From the NCBI GenBank assembly GCA_030248215.1, contig JASANG010000709.1, forward strand, positions 62,001 through 126,000: DNA of 64,000 nucleotides, in the 5' to 3' direction. Positions within the stretch are counted from its first letter, which is position 1. Each line of letters starts with the position of its first letter. Made by a program: the position numbers and the translations under genes. The notes beneath the pieces were generated by a model that saw only the letters and a program-made list of their open reading frames with translations, was not told the DNA's origin and ran no database searches. The DNA comes from Enoplolaimus lenunculus. Its lineage: Eukaryota > Nematoda > Enoplea > Enoplida > Thoracostomopsidae. This document shows, piece by piece, positions 23,706 to 35,300 of the stretch.

Positions 23706-25802
23706 ATGTTACTGATGCCATTCATCAACAACAGTCTTATCAACGATATAGATGCTCATTCGGGTTCAGTGCTCAAGGTCAGTACTCCGATTGACGGAAT
23801 CTGGATACGACCTTGTGTCGTTGAAAATTGCTCGAATCCTGGCATAAACTATGCAATTTTTCAACATATCGCTACATTGTTAGGATATCAAATTCAATTT
23901 ATATTGCCTACCCAGAATTATTATATCGCTCCTGGGCAAAGCTTGCCGTCCCTGGTAAATCGCAGTGTTGCTGACAATGAATGTAAAAATCAATCATCGC
24001 CACAGCCTAATCAGCAAGCAATAACGTCAAAATCTGCAGAAACTCAAATCAGAAACTACACTGGTGTATATGGAATGCTACATCGAGGTGAAATAGACGC
24101 GATTGCAAATTTAGTGTTAGATTTTGCATTAGGTAACGATAATACGGTTGTCGAATATACCCAGCCACTTTCCACTGTACAAGGCGGGTACATCATACGG
24201 ACTCCACACCCTAATCTCAAAGTCGGACTGCTTGCAATATATAAATCGTTTTCTTTAATTACATGGCTAGCGCTTTTGTTATGTCTTGTGGTATCTGCGA
24301 CAGTTGCGGTAATTGTTAACAGTGTCACGTACCATTTATGCGGTCTGTATTACATCGAACAACAGCCGAGAATTAGACAGACTTTTAGTTGCTTAATATT
24401 TCCTACTTCTGACCATATTTCAGCAGACAACAACCAGTCTACCAACAGAACTTCAAATTTTCGACAGACATCTTCACCTCCATTTGAGTTTGCGTCACAT
24501 TTTTCATTTGTAGAGTCAAATAATTATTGCTCTGATCGTCTTGACCATGCTTCTCTTTATAGATCTCCGCTGAGGTTATTCGCACGATATCAACAGCGTG
24601 AGAATATTGCTAGTCAACAGCGTGAGAATATTCTTAGTCAACAGCGTGAGAATGTTCCCAACCAACAGCGTGAGAATATTCCCAGTCAACAGCATTCGAA
24701 TTTTTTGACCGATATTTTCAACAGCGATGACGTCATTCAACCGACACCAAACCGTGTAATCGATCATTTTGCAATCACTGCGGCACAATCAATAGGTGCA
24801 GTGTCCGGTCATATTTGTTCTTCGAGGTCGGTCATTCAGCCATCCGTAACGAAAGCGATCACGCCAAACAAAATAAATTTCGCCGGAGAAACAGCCAAAC
24901 TGAAGTCACAGCGACCGCAGAATTATTTCACATCAACACAGAACAACTCAACTCAAAACTCCAACGTAACAGACTCGATTGATCGCTTACACCTGAGAAC
25001 GTCACAATTTCGGCGTAGAATCATCGCCGTCTGGCTTCTAGGATTCGTTCTGCTTAACGCTCAATTTCAAGCCGATTATCTGACCGGGTATATGATACAC
25101 AACGTAGCTGCGGTTCCGTTTCAATCCGAGTACGATCTCGCAGCAAAAATGGCCTCAGGTACCGTAAGAATGATCAGTTACTCAAAAACTCGTAGCATTT
25201 TTACACTCATCAACAATTCAAACATTGAGCCGTTTCCAACGATGCGAGTGGCGCTACAGCGGCATCCTTTAATTTTGGAACCAACAAAACGTGCCGCTCT
25301 GCGTCGGATTGCGTCGACCACTGATATGATACTTGTATACTATATATCGTCGAGGCAATACTTTGAACTGTTAACACACGATATATGCGGGCTGACGTTT
25401 GTACCGTTGGGTCCGTTTCATTTTTTAACGCTCGCATTTCGAAAACATGGCGAACGAACAAAAATGCGTACTGCTCCATATGGAAACAAGCGTCGCAATG
25501 GCAAATACGACGACAAAATCAGCCCAGCAGAACTGTTCAACGCAGTGTTGTATCAGTTTTCTTTCGGCGCTGAAGAGTTGTTCAAAAGTTTAGATCGGCG
25601 TACGGAACGAAATTCACGATGCGGCGAACAAAGCGTTGCCACGCCGGTACCGGCCGAGCCAGGCACTGGATATGAAAAAGCGTCTTATAAAGCGTTACAG
25701 TTGTTACACTTTTCGAGTATTGTTCTGTTTTCAGGATGCGGGATCGCAATGTCGCTGATTGCAGTCGCTGGAGAAGTGTATTTTGGCCTGCGTTGCGTTT
25801 AG
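23706..25802 (+). CDS. Ionotropic receptor-like glutamate receptor channel
   Basis: A 698-residue open frame. The S1 half of a ligand-binding domain is recognisable at residues 21-180 (CSNPGINYAIFQHIATLLGY; VYGMLHRGEIDAIAN; YTQPLS). M1 lies at about 183-206. A putative re-entrant loop (DHFAITAAQSIGAVSG) lies near 353-368, M3 at about 436-454 (RRIIAVWLLGFVLLNAQFQA), the S2 half at 470-580, and M4 at about 667-690. There is no amino-terminal domain, as in ionotropic receptors (IRs). Odd: a polar insertion of over 200 residues between M1 and M3 holds an 8-residue QQREN repeat, and the usual SYTANL in M3 reads QFQADYL. The frame stays open back to the good acceptor tatttcacag| at 23687, so the exon probably starts at 23688 with an unseen leader exon upstream. 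Ligand unknown; expected in neuronal or sensory membranes. Confidence 0.75.
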   Translation: MLLMPFINNSLINDIDAHSGSVLKVSTPIDGIWIRPCVVENCSNPGINYAIFQHIATLLGYQIQFILPTQNYYIAPGQSLPSLVNRSVADNECKNQSSPQPNQQAITSKSAETQIRNYTGVYGMLHRGEIDAIANLVLDFALGNDNTVVEYTQPLSTVQGGYIIRTPHPNLKVGLLAIYKSFSLITWLALLLCLVVSATVAVIVNSVTYHLCGLYYIEQQPRIRQTFSCLIFPTSDHISADNNQSTNRTSNFRQTSSPPFEFASHFSFVESNNYCSDRLDHASLYRSPLRLFARYQQRENIASQQRENILSQQRENVPNQQRENIPSQQHSNFLTDIFNSDDVIQPTPNRVIDHFAITAAQSIGAVSGHICSSRSVIQPSVTKAITPNKINFAGETAKLKSQRPQNYFTSTQNNSTQNSNVTDSIDRLHLRTSQFRRRIIAVWLLGFVLLNAQFQADYLTGYMIHNVAAVPFQSEYDLAAKMASGTVRMISYSKTRSIFTLINNSNIEPFPTMRVALQRHPLILEPTKRAALRRIASTTDMILVYYISSRQYFELLTHDICGLTFVPLGPFHFLTLAFRKHGERTKMRTAPYGNKRRNGKYDDKISPAELFNAVLYQFSFGAEELFKSLDRRTERNSRCGEQSVATPVPAEPGTGYEKASYKALQLLHFSSIVLFSGCGIAMSLIAVAGEVYFGLRCV
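24591..24689 (+). repeat. 24-bp coding minisatellite in the receptor insertion
   Basis: About four copies of a 24-bp unit starting caacagcgtgagaatatt encode (QQRENI.S)n. It sits in the polar loop between M1 and M3, so copy number can change without touching the channel core. Confidence 0.85.
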
Positions 25803-26141
25803 GTGAGACCAACTACTGTTGGTCAATTTCGAGGATATGTAAACTTTATACTGTACGTGTAATTCAGGGTTTCAAGAGGAACTAATTTTTGCCGGAACAG
25901 GAACAGGATTACAATTTTTGCAGGAATTCCGGCCGGAACACGAATTCCGGTTGAACCCTGGCACTGTAATTTTATGTGTTTGCTGTTGAATACAAGCAAG
26001 CGCCAGGAGTAAGCAGAACGCTACGTGTGCGTTAAAACTGTTCACTCTTGTAAAAATGTTTTACAGACATATAAGCGTCAAATTGCAACCGTACAACATC
26101 TTCAAATCCGTGTTTTCAACCCTTGATGTGTTCCATCGAAT

Positions 26142-26294
26142 GGCCTATGTAAATCACAGGGGCAGAACGTATTTCTGCGGGACTAGAACAGAGTAAGCTT
26201 AAGCTTTAGACAAATTTTTTGCTTGCCTTAGGCTTAGGCTTAGGCTTAGGCTTAGGAATATGCTTATAATACTGTTCCGCCCCTATTCTTTATC
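26142..26294 (-). mobile_element. Telomere-core MITE family T2
   Basis: ggcctatgtaaatcacaggg start; four tandem cttagg units; gttccgcccctattctttat end. The flanks CATCGAAT and CGTCGAAT are a one-mismatch 8-bp duplication. Confidence 0.8.
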
Positions 26295-26344
26295 CGTCGA
26301 ATTAACGGTTTCAGTGAAATTTCGGTTAAGTTTTATTAACTATA

Positions 26345-26400
26345 ATCATCATCATCATCATCTTCTCATCATTCATCTCATCTCAATCTCAATATAATAT
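26345..26400. repeat. ATC/CTCAT microsatellite
   Basis: (atc)n followed by tcatctcatctcaatctcaata; a simple repeat with no associated gene. Confidence 0.8.
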
Positions 26401-26879
26401 GTTTTACCCAAAATTTTTGATTCTAAAAATCGTTCATATTTTCATGCAGCTAGTTTATGCAGCTAGTTTAGATATGTATAATTTATCGCATGTAGCAACG
26501 TCATACTATAAGCTTACTACATACAATGACAGGTTATATTCAAATTCTGTAGTAGCAAACTAGGCGAAAATTTGCTCTAATTTTTGTGCAAATTTTCTTC
26601 GTATTTTGACTCAGATAAACGGCGTCGAAGTAAACTATAAAACTACGCAGCCCCGGTGCATAGAGCCAACAATTATTTTTTCAGCATTGCCTAGTGTGTT
26701 GGCTTAGCGTATTGTTATGCAACAGTTGATGCTACATTATCTGGTTTTTCGTCATATTGTGCGTTGACTTTTTTAAAATCTGTAAAGAAAATTGTTTTAA
26801 AAACAGGAATATACATAGCTAGGTAGAGCAAACTATCATGAATGCGGATGGATTAAAATAATAATTGGTGGGGTTGGTG

Positions 26880-26953
26880 CATCGGTTATGAGTGACTTAA
26901 TAATCTTGGTAAGTTAGTGGTTATCAGTGACTTAATAATCTTGGTAAGTTAGT
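26880..26953. repeat. Short tandem duplication
   Basis: Two almost identical units of about 35 bp: ggttatgagtgacttaataa then tcttggtaagttagt. Confidence 0.8.
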
Positions 26954-27035
26954 ATCAATTCAATTTTGTTTGTTGTTCGATCTTTTCTGTATCTATACCC
27001 GTATCAGAACAAAGTTACTTTTGTAAAGTTGTGAA

Positions 27036-28161
27036 ACAAGTTGTTAAAGTGCCCCTAACCGGGCCATAGAAAAAGATATGTTTTGAAAATATATTTGATG
27101 TGTAACGTGTAAAGTTTAGAAACAAGGGACTCGAACAAATTTTCAAAGTTAAATTCATGTACTACCTTTTTTTCACAAAAATCGGGCTTATTTTCCAGGA
27201 CAGCATATTTCAGATTGCCAAAAAAGTTTTGGCGGTCACAAGCAAGCTGTGATGTGTCACACAGAAACATATTCATAGCTTTGTTTGATAGTTTCGTAAT
27301 TTTCTGAATTACCCTTTATCGCAAAAAATGACTCATGGGGATAGACGCTTTGAACATGCGATGTGGAGATGTGATTTTCATCTTATTCAAGCACCATGAA
27401 ACAAATGTTTACCTATTTACTACTACTGGCACTAATAAGTGCCATTATTCACGGCACAAATTTCTAACCCTGTGTGGATTTTATACAAAAATGATAATTT
27501 ACAAACATAGATGGCAGTATGAAGCTTTATAACCAACTTTAGTTTTATCGAAATCTTAACCTTTGTTTTTGAGTGGCCCATTGTTCATAGCACAGTATAA
27601 TGCGACGTCAGCCTTCGTCTCCGGCATAAAATCGACCTCTCCGACTAAGGCAAATTTTGGTTCAACTCTGACTCCGGTATTTTAACCTACGGTTGCTTCC
27701 TGGTTCATGCTGTAAACGAATGCTAAATTACGCAAAATTATAAACGAATATATAAAGTTTCAGAAAATATTGCACTTTGCCAGTACAATTCAGGTACGCA
27801 GACTTCTCAAGGGTTCTTCAAATTTTTATCATGAAATAAAGCGATTACATTGTCAAATTTCTTTTTAACCGAAGGAAAACATCAAATATAATACTGTTTG
27901 ATTTATGGCCGCCCAAAGCTGTGAATATGTTTCTGTGTGACACATCACAGCTTGCTTGTGACCGCCAAAACTTTTTTGGCAATCTGAAATATGCTGTCCT
28001 GGAAAATAAGCCCGATTTTTGTGAAAAAAAGGTAGTACATGAATTTAACTTTGAAAATTTGTTCGAGTCCCTTGTTTCTAAACTTTACACGTTACACATC
28101 AAATATATTTTCAAAACATATCTTTTTCTATGGCCCGGTTAGGGGCACTTTAACAACTTGT
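27036..28161. repeat. Near-perfect 248-bp inverted repeat with 630-bp spacer
   Basis: Arms 27036-27283 and 27914-28161 are reverse complements differing at one base by eye (tcatagc versus tcacagc). Each arm contains the same 73-codon open frame with no recognised family. The spacer holds a CCGG-rich repeat fragment. No clear target duplication was seen outside the arms. It could be a recent foldback transposon, a hairpin-RNA locus or an assembly artefact. Confidence 0.9.
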
Positions 28162-28317
28162 ACAGCAGCTGTATTTGTTAGAAACAAAAGATGACGTTTG
28201 AAAACAGCAAGAGTAACGCACACCACCTTGGCTGCCATTAAGAACTTAGAAGTTTGAAATTTTAAAACTCATAACCGCTAAAAACATGTACGACCGAAAC
28301 AGTATTAACTGATTTAG

Positions 28318-28740
28318 TCAATGTAAAGAACAAACAGTAGTAAACGCATATTCCTAAGCCTAAGCCTAAAACCAAACCGTACGGATAAGCCTGTAACTAA
28401 GCCTAAGCATAAGCGAAGATTAGTCTAAACGGAAAATGGATATTAAAGAATAAAAGTTCCAAAGATGTTAAATTTTTCGGCCAACACAATTGAAGCGCAA
28501 AAACATTTACCAGGTTTTTTAAAAATTAAAAGAAAAAATGGCGGACTCGTTGAAATTTTAAGATTCCAGCTGAAATTCGTAATTTTTATTTGATTTCAAA
28601 CAGTTGCAGCCTTGCAGCACATCTGTAATGAAGCGAATCCAATCGAAACTATCAGAAAACTGCAAACGAAAATTTTTTAAACTTGTATATAAATGATAAT
28701 CACAGACCACAAATATACAAATACTGCGACATATTGCTAA
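28318..28740. repeat. T2 MITE fragment plus a repeat shared with 51750-52090
   Basis: 28318-28430 starts caatgtaaagaacaaacagt and carries CCTAAG arrays but lacks its right end. 28440-28680 shares gccaacacaattgaagcg, aaaatggcgga and cagcacatctgtaa-type words with 51770-51960. Confidence 0.55.
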
Positions 28741-29257
28741 ACAAACACTGTATAAACGTACACCCTTTTACGAGTACGAACTCTTTTACCAAAAGAAAGC
28801 ATTAACAACGAAAAACAACACAAAGTTTCAAGTTATACAACTGTATACATGCCGTTCATTATCTCAATATATTGTCAGTTCGTTTTAGCATATGCAAATC
28901 ATTATAGCTACTCTTCTTCACGACATGTTGGCGCATAATGTCAACTCGTCTAGATCATTATCTAGACAAATACAAAGTAACATGCAAACTAATGGAAATC
29001 ACACGTCATTCTAGCTGGAGCAGCATGGATCACGTTTTGTGTTTAATATTTTTTTAAAAATATTTATTAATAAAATGGTGAATACTTTCACTATATGGAG
29101 TTGTTGAAAACCTCAATATTTAAAGCGCGATGGTAAAATTGCCATAGGTGTCCTAGTTCTCTGCTAAAGTAGTACACAGGCCTCTACAATACTAAGGTAT
29201 CGGCAGACGATATGATATTTTAAATTAATAAAATGCTATTCAAAGTTAAACATATTT

Positions 29258-29311
29258 TCAAATTTTTCGTTGCAGTGTCATCTTTTTCTCAACGTCAATT
29301 TTGTCGACAAT
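29258..29311 (-). CDS. cnb: Calcineurin B terminal exon
   Basis: Acceptor cattttttttcag-type tract before ATTGTC. It encodes [17 protein letters not shown] and TGA. The alignment to the family's VVGGLDIHKKMVVDV is clear up to KKM, and the last residues are divergent. Confidence 0.85.
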   Translation of the reverse strand: MVDKIDVEKKMTLQRKI

Positions 29312-32300
29312 CTGAAAAAAATGAAATTATGCATCAATGCTTGCCTTATGAATGCAAAATACACCAAATGAGTACTTACTTTGACTCAATTTAAACTTAA
29401 AATCACAAAACAAAATTGTAAATATTACAGAAAAATAATAACGGAGAAAGCAAACGCGTCCAAGTTGTTCCCTACTGGACTATCCGCTACTATAGCCACA
29501 GCAGCGAAACTCAATTTCTAACCAAACTCATTTATATCAGGTTTACCGTGTTCGATTGATTTCTAGTTGGAGTTTGCTCCCAACATCCAGTAGTGCTCTC
29601 ATAAATAACTCGGCATGTTTCGTTTACAGTAATCCATGAATTGTAAAAATAAATTAAAATTGCGGTGACTGTAAAACCCCTTTTCTCATGATTGCTTTCT
29701 GTTTTATTTGAGATCTGGGACCACAATCTCAAATACATATAACACCTATCACCAGTTGGTGATAGATGTTGTATCATTTCGAACCAGTGAATGCTGAGGT
29801 TCAAAATCGAAGCACATTAGTCGCATTTCATTACTTTTGTTTCAATTTTGAGATTTGCAATTAATGGAGTTTAGTCACTTTGTAAATGTATCGCTAACTG
29901 GTGATAGATGCTATATACATTTGAGAATATGGGCCATCGTTTCAAAGTTATAACGAATATAATGAACTAAAATATAATATGCAGCAAAAAAACGCCACAA
30001 TTGTTTACTGAGCAAAACTCCTGGAATGAAATGCGTCCATCTTCGTCTTTGTCAGCGAATAAAATAGTTTTGTCGACAATTTGCTGCAGTTGAGTATCTT
30101 TTAAATTGTTTCCAACCATTATTTTAAGAACCTAAAACAGAGCATAAACGATGCTGTAGTGACCCGAAAAAGAGCGGGACTGATATTTATTTGGCCTCTC
30201 CAGAGGGTACACCCCTTGTTATTCGGTTACGGACTGTTATTTATTTTTAACCCGCCCTCCGCCGCCCCTCGTTACTGATATATATCCGATCCGTTGAACT
30301 AAACGTTTATTTCGCTTGTATCAAGAGCGTGAGCGATAATACGAAGTTATACTTAAGAATAAACTTTCAAAACTACAGTACGCTTTAAAGTTTCAAACCG
30401 CGCTACAATTAGGGATAATTGACATTTATGGACTCAAATTAGGGTTTATAGACTCTCTCCGCTTACGGACTCTTATCAGGGATACAGAGTTCTATTGATT
30501 GGGACTCAAAATGGGGTCCCCTCTTATTACCCCCATCTTATTCGGGTGTCTACAGTACCTTTCAGCAAACAATGAGCAAAGTTGCTCACTTTGGCAGGCA
30601 ATTCGAACAGCACTTGCCACTAATATAGACATATTTGGTACTGTACTTTATAAATTTTTGGAACATATTAAGCTTGCACTGAGTTAAAACAGGTCGGCTT
30701 TTAAAATTTTGCTAAAACACACGTGTTATTTTAAAACTTAGGGTTGCCCCAGCCAAACGGCCTTGGGACCAAAGGCGATATAATTTTTTATGTAACCTGA
30801 CGGCTTATTATTCTGAAAATTCTACATAAAAATAATGAATTGTTCCTGCTAAAACAATACAATAAATAGCATGTCGAAAATAATCCCGAGGTTTAAGCCA
30901 AGCGTAAAGCTATTATCTATAACCTAAATCGAGTTGTCTAAAAAGCTGAAAAGCAATAAGCTAACAAGCTTACATCAAATAGTTCCTTGTTCGATATGTA
31001 TCCATCTTTGTCGATATCGTAAATTTTGAACGCAACTGTAAACGAAAAAATGTATTAAAATTAATATTTTTTGCTACTTTTTTTAAATATTATTCTGAAA
31101 TCTTTGAATGCTAAAAATTCTGACAAATTTTTTATGGTTTTAAGCGTATTTTGCTTAGACGATACTTCAAGCTCATTAGGTGGGCATCCTGAAACGCTAG
31201 ATCTTAGATTGGCAATTGTTAGGAAAAACTCTGAAATGATGCCTCAAATTCTTTTAATACCACTATTATGTAAAGATCGAGCGTGGAATGTTTTTCTGCG
31301 GGACTGCAATACAGTAAGCTTAATCTTTAAACTATTTCTTGCTTAGGCTTAGGCTTACGGTCACACTTAAGTATACAACTCATTCTTACACGTACATTTT
31401 GGCTTAGGCTTAATAATATGCTTTCTACTACTGTTACGACACTGTTCTATACGTTGACCATGCCACATATAATAAATAATGCTTATGGTTTTGTTATCTG
31501 ATAACAAATTCTTGGTTACATTTTCGTTAAGCTATAACCACTAGGCGTGTTACAAAAAACGCAATAATTAAAGCAAACATGCAAAATGCAGTCGTTTTTG
31601 TGCGATAATAAAATAAAATAAGCAGTGCACTTGCAAATGCATAAATGTTACAGATCTAAACATTAATCACAGACAAAGCGTTCAACACATGAAAATATAA
31701 AATGCTCAAAATTGTTAAAGAAACGTAAAAATTTTACACTTTGTTTCACATTTTAGGTTAAGGTTCTGGCTTAGGCTCAGATGCTTTAGGTAAACTTTTA
31801 AGTGTACAAGAGTCTGGTAAAAACAGAATGTGAAATACGGTCTTGTGCACTTTCCTTCATAGTTTAGATTAAGCTTTGCTAAACCTTTGAAAGTGTATAA
31901 GACTCTGGAGAGAAATTTAAATTTGAAATGCTCAAATTTTCATGTGAGTAATTTTCAAAAATGAGGCATAAAACTAAACAAAAAAGTTCAAATTTTACGC
32001 TTACTTATGAATTATGGACAAGAAGTTTCTTTTGTGAATTTTCAACAACAGTTTTAATTATTATTAACCTCAATGTCACTGTAATATTTGAATTTGAGAA
32101 AATATTTACCAGGGTACAACCGAAGGTCTGCGGTCGGATCACTCGGGTTCTGGCAAAAAATCGCTCTTCGACTTCGGTTTCTTCTCTGACAGTATTTTTA
32201 TCGCAGGTCCCGGTAGTTTCAGCATTGAGAATTTTCGTATTTTCATAAGATCTGTGCGTTTCGGTCAGTTTGTTTGTAACTTTGGGCGAATTTCGCACGT

Positions 32301-35300
32301 TTTAATCGCCGAGATTTCTCGTAAAAAAATTTAACACTAAATGTTTGGGACCACTTGGTAGATTATTGAAAGAAATTAAGAAATTCAACTCCATTTTTCT
32401 TACCATCTTTTGGCCAATGTAAAGAACAGGAGTGGAACAGTATTATAAGCATATTCCTAAGCCTAAACCTGTACCTAAGCCTAAGCGTAAGCGTAAGAAT
32501 GAGCATATTCCTAAGCCTAAGCATTAACATAAGACTAAGCCAAGCAAATAAGTAGTCTAAAACTTAAGCTTACACTACTTTAGTCACACAGAAAAACTCT
32601 CCGCCCCTGATCTTTAGATGGGCCCAACTTTTGCAGGACTTCTGGCTCCGGTTTCGGAAAATTTTGTAGACGCATAAAAATACGTGCAGAACAGGTGCCA
32701 AACAAAGCCATTGGTTTTAAGCGTTAAAATTAGGTTTAGGTCTACTAGACTCTGGTTTAGGCTCAAATTTGCGTATGACCATATGCTTTCGATTTAGACT
32801 TTGGCTCCAAAGCCTATAGTTTTTTTGGATTCTGTTCTGTACATGAACTTATAATAATACGGATTACCAAATCAGTTATATAACTATTTAAGTGTCGAGG
32901 TTGAACTAAAATCTGTGGTTTGAAAGACAAAAGGCGTAAAAAGTGTTCGTTGACATGCTTTAGCCGTATTTTAAAATGTGCCTAGGCATATATTTATAAC
33001 GTATAAAGTGAAATACGGCAACTATAGTTTTAGATACTGCATTCAATGTCATTCGAGTTGTTTCAAAAACCTCAAATATGCTCGTTCGAACGTTATGCAC
33101 ATGATCTATAAGTAACGGTGTTGTGTTTATGCACATTTCAGAATATCAGCCGCCAAGCTTACAGCTTACACATAAGTTTGGTAATTTTGTCATCTTTTAC
33201 GCTGAATTGCGATATTCCGTTGATAAACTCTGAAAATTTGCGTTTCGAAAAACATAACCATGCTATAATGATTTGGACTACGAACACAAATTGTAATATA
33301 TAAGGCATCGTACAATAATTATTTCTTTCACACAGAACCGATTTTTTACAACATATAAAATGTTACCATTTGCAATACTTAAAACGAATTTTGTTGACAT
33401 TTTAAAAGTTGTATATTTAACGATTAGCGTTTAAATTCCTAATTATTGGTAATGCAGGCTGCTAAGATTATGGTTCTGGAAAGGATACTTTACTGGAGCT
33501 GTGTGCCGGACCAGTGCTAGGGTGCCCCTAAAATTCCGGGGTGTGTGGCCCTTGTGACGATCAAAATATTTGTCAAAATTTTTGTTTCAAATCTTGTTCG
33601 GTTGGTGCCTTTCTTTCGGGTGCGTACCCGCAAATGGGAGTATGGCGGATGGTTGCTACGGTCTGGCCGAAGTTAATAATCTCGCTTGTTATTACGGCAA
33701 TCATCTCATTCACATCAACGTTGTTTTAGCAAATATGTATACAGTGCTCCGCACTAAAGCGCATGCACACGGGAATACTTGTCAAATACACGTTATACAG
33801 CTTTTAATGTTATGGGAAGTTAAGTGTTTTGTCCGAACAACTGGTGCTAAATTCACAAGTAAATAGTGGTCCAAATCAACAGCGAGGCCGACACCCTCTG
33901 GGGACTCGAATCAATATCGCTACCCTCGCTTATTTCAGTCACTACAGTAGCGTAAATAAGTTGTTTTTACCAATACGTGGTGTAACAGTAGCATGCTAGG
34001 CTCGAGCGCAAGAGCTCCAAAAATAAATTATCGGCATGGTTTTAACTTTCAACAAATATTTTGGAAGGGTCGTTGTGATTGTATGTATAGTGCTGAAAGT
34101 AAACAAACATTTTTGAGCAATAGTGTACCACCCGTCTTCAAAGACTATTCTACGCAATGGTTAAACGACACAAATGCTGAGTGTATTCTTAATAGGAGTA
34201 TTGGAATCTTTGGCGAATGACAGAACCAGTTTTTCTGGTGTGTAGACTCTGCCGTAACAGTGTATAGGAGAAAAAATTTATACCCTAGTTGTTTGGAACG
34301 GTAACATCAGACAGGACCTTTATTAAAAAATTTCAACAAAGCTGTAACCAGGCAAAAGTTCAAAGTTAAACGATTTTTGCTCGCTACGCTTGCTCTTAGT
34401 TTTTTTAATATATTTAATCTCAAACTGTAAGCCACACGTTTAATAATTTTATAATATAAAAATGCACACATATATTCGATAGTAAAAACTGAAAATACAA
34501 TACTTAGCACACAAAAGAAATCTTCACTAAGCAGCCACTCGAGGTACTTGTTAACTACCCAGGCTAGGTTTAGGCTTTGACCCAACTTTAGGTACTGGTT
34601 TAGGTTTAGGCTTGAAAAAGTAAGCAGCAGCCCCCCTCCCCTTCCGGCACATGATGACTAGCACAATACAGTAGGCTTAAGCTTGACGCTAGGTTTAGGC
34701 TTCGACCTAAACTTTAGGCACAGGTTTAGGTTTGAAAAAAGTAAACAACAGCCCCGGCACATAATGACTAGAACAATAAAGTAGGTTTAAGCTTGACGCC
34801 AGTGTTTAGGTTTTGACTTATTGGCATAAGTCGACGTTTAGGCCTTGGAAAAATAAATGGCAATGGGGGATGTTTGCCATGTACGAAATCAACGCTCGAA
34901 CGGGGGAGAGTAAACAAGCCCTCGTCACAGGTAGAAGTATGAAGCAAACACATACAGCACTAAGAAATTGTTTCACTTGCTATTGGCGATTTGTACTTAC
35001 GCCTCAGTTTAGTTTCCTTGTCACCTTTTACGCTGAACTGTGATATACCTTGGATAAATTCTAGAATATTTATTTATTAGATACATTATTAGTTGTGTAA
35101 TGATATTACGCTCAATGAGCTCGTTATATTATGTAATACTAGTAATCTATATTATTAATACTGGAACGCACCACATACGTATTTTGGGCAGCATTCCAGC
35201 TGTTGTATTGAATGTTTCAAATGTAAACAAGAGGCAACCGATTTACGCAAATTAGAACAGTGTCATTTGAAAGTCAATGTACACCATGTAGCAAAGAATT

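Noticed and set aside
26220-26270. True telomere or chromosome-fusion scar
   Set aside because: The CTTAGG run lies inside inverted MITE ends with an 8-bp duplication and is only a few units long.
27055-28142. Duplicated 73-residue protein gene in opposite orientations
   Set aside because: The identical frames are a by-product of the inverted repeat; no homology and no support for translation.
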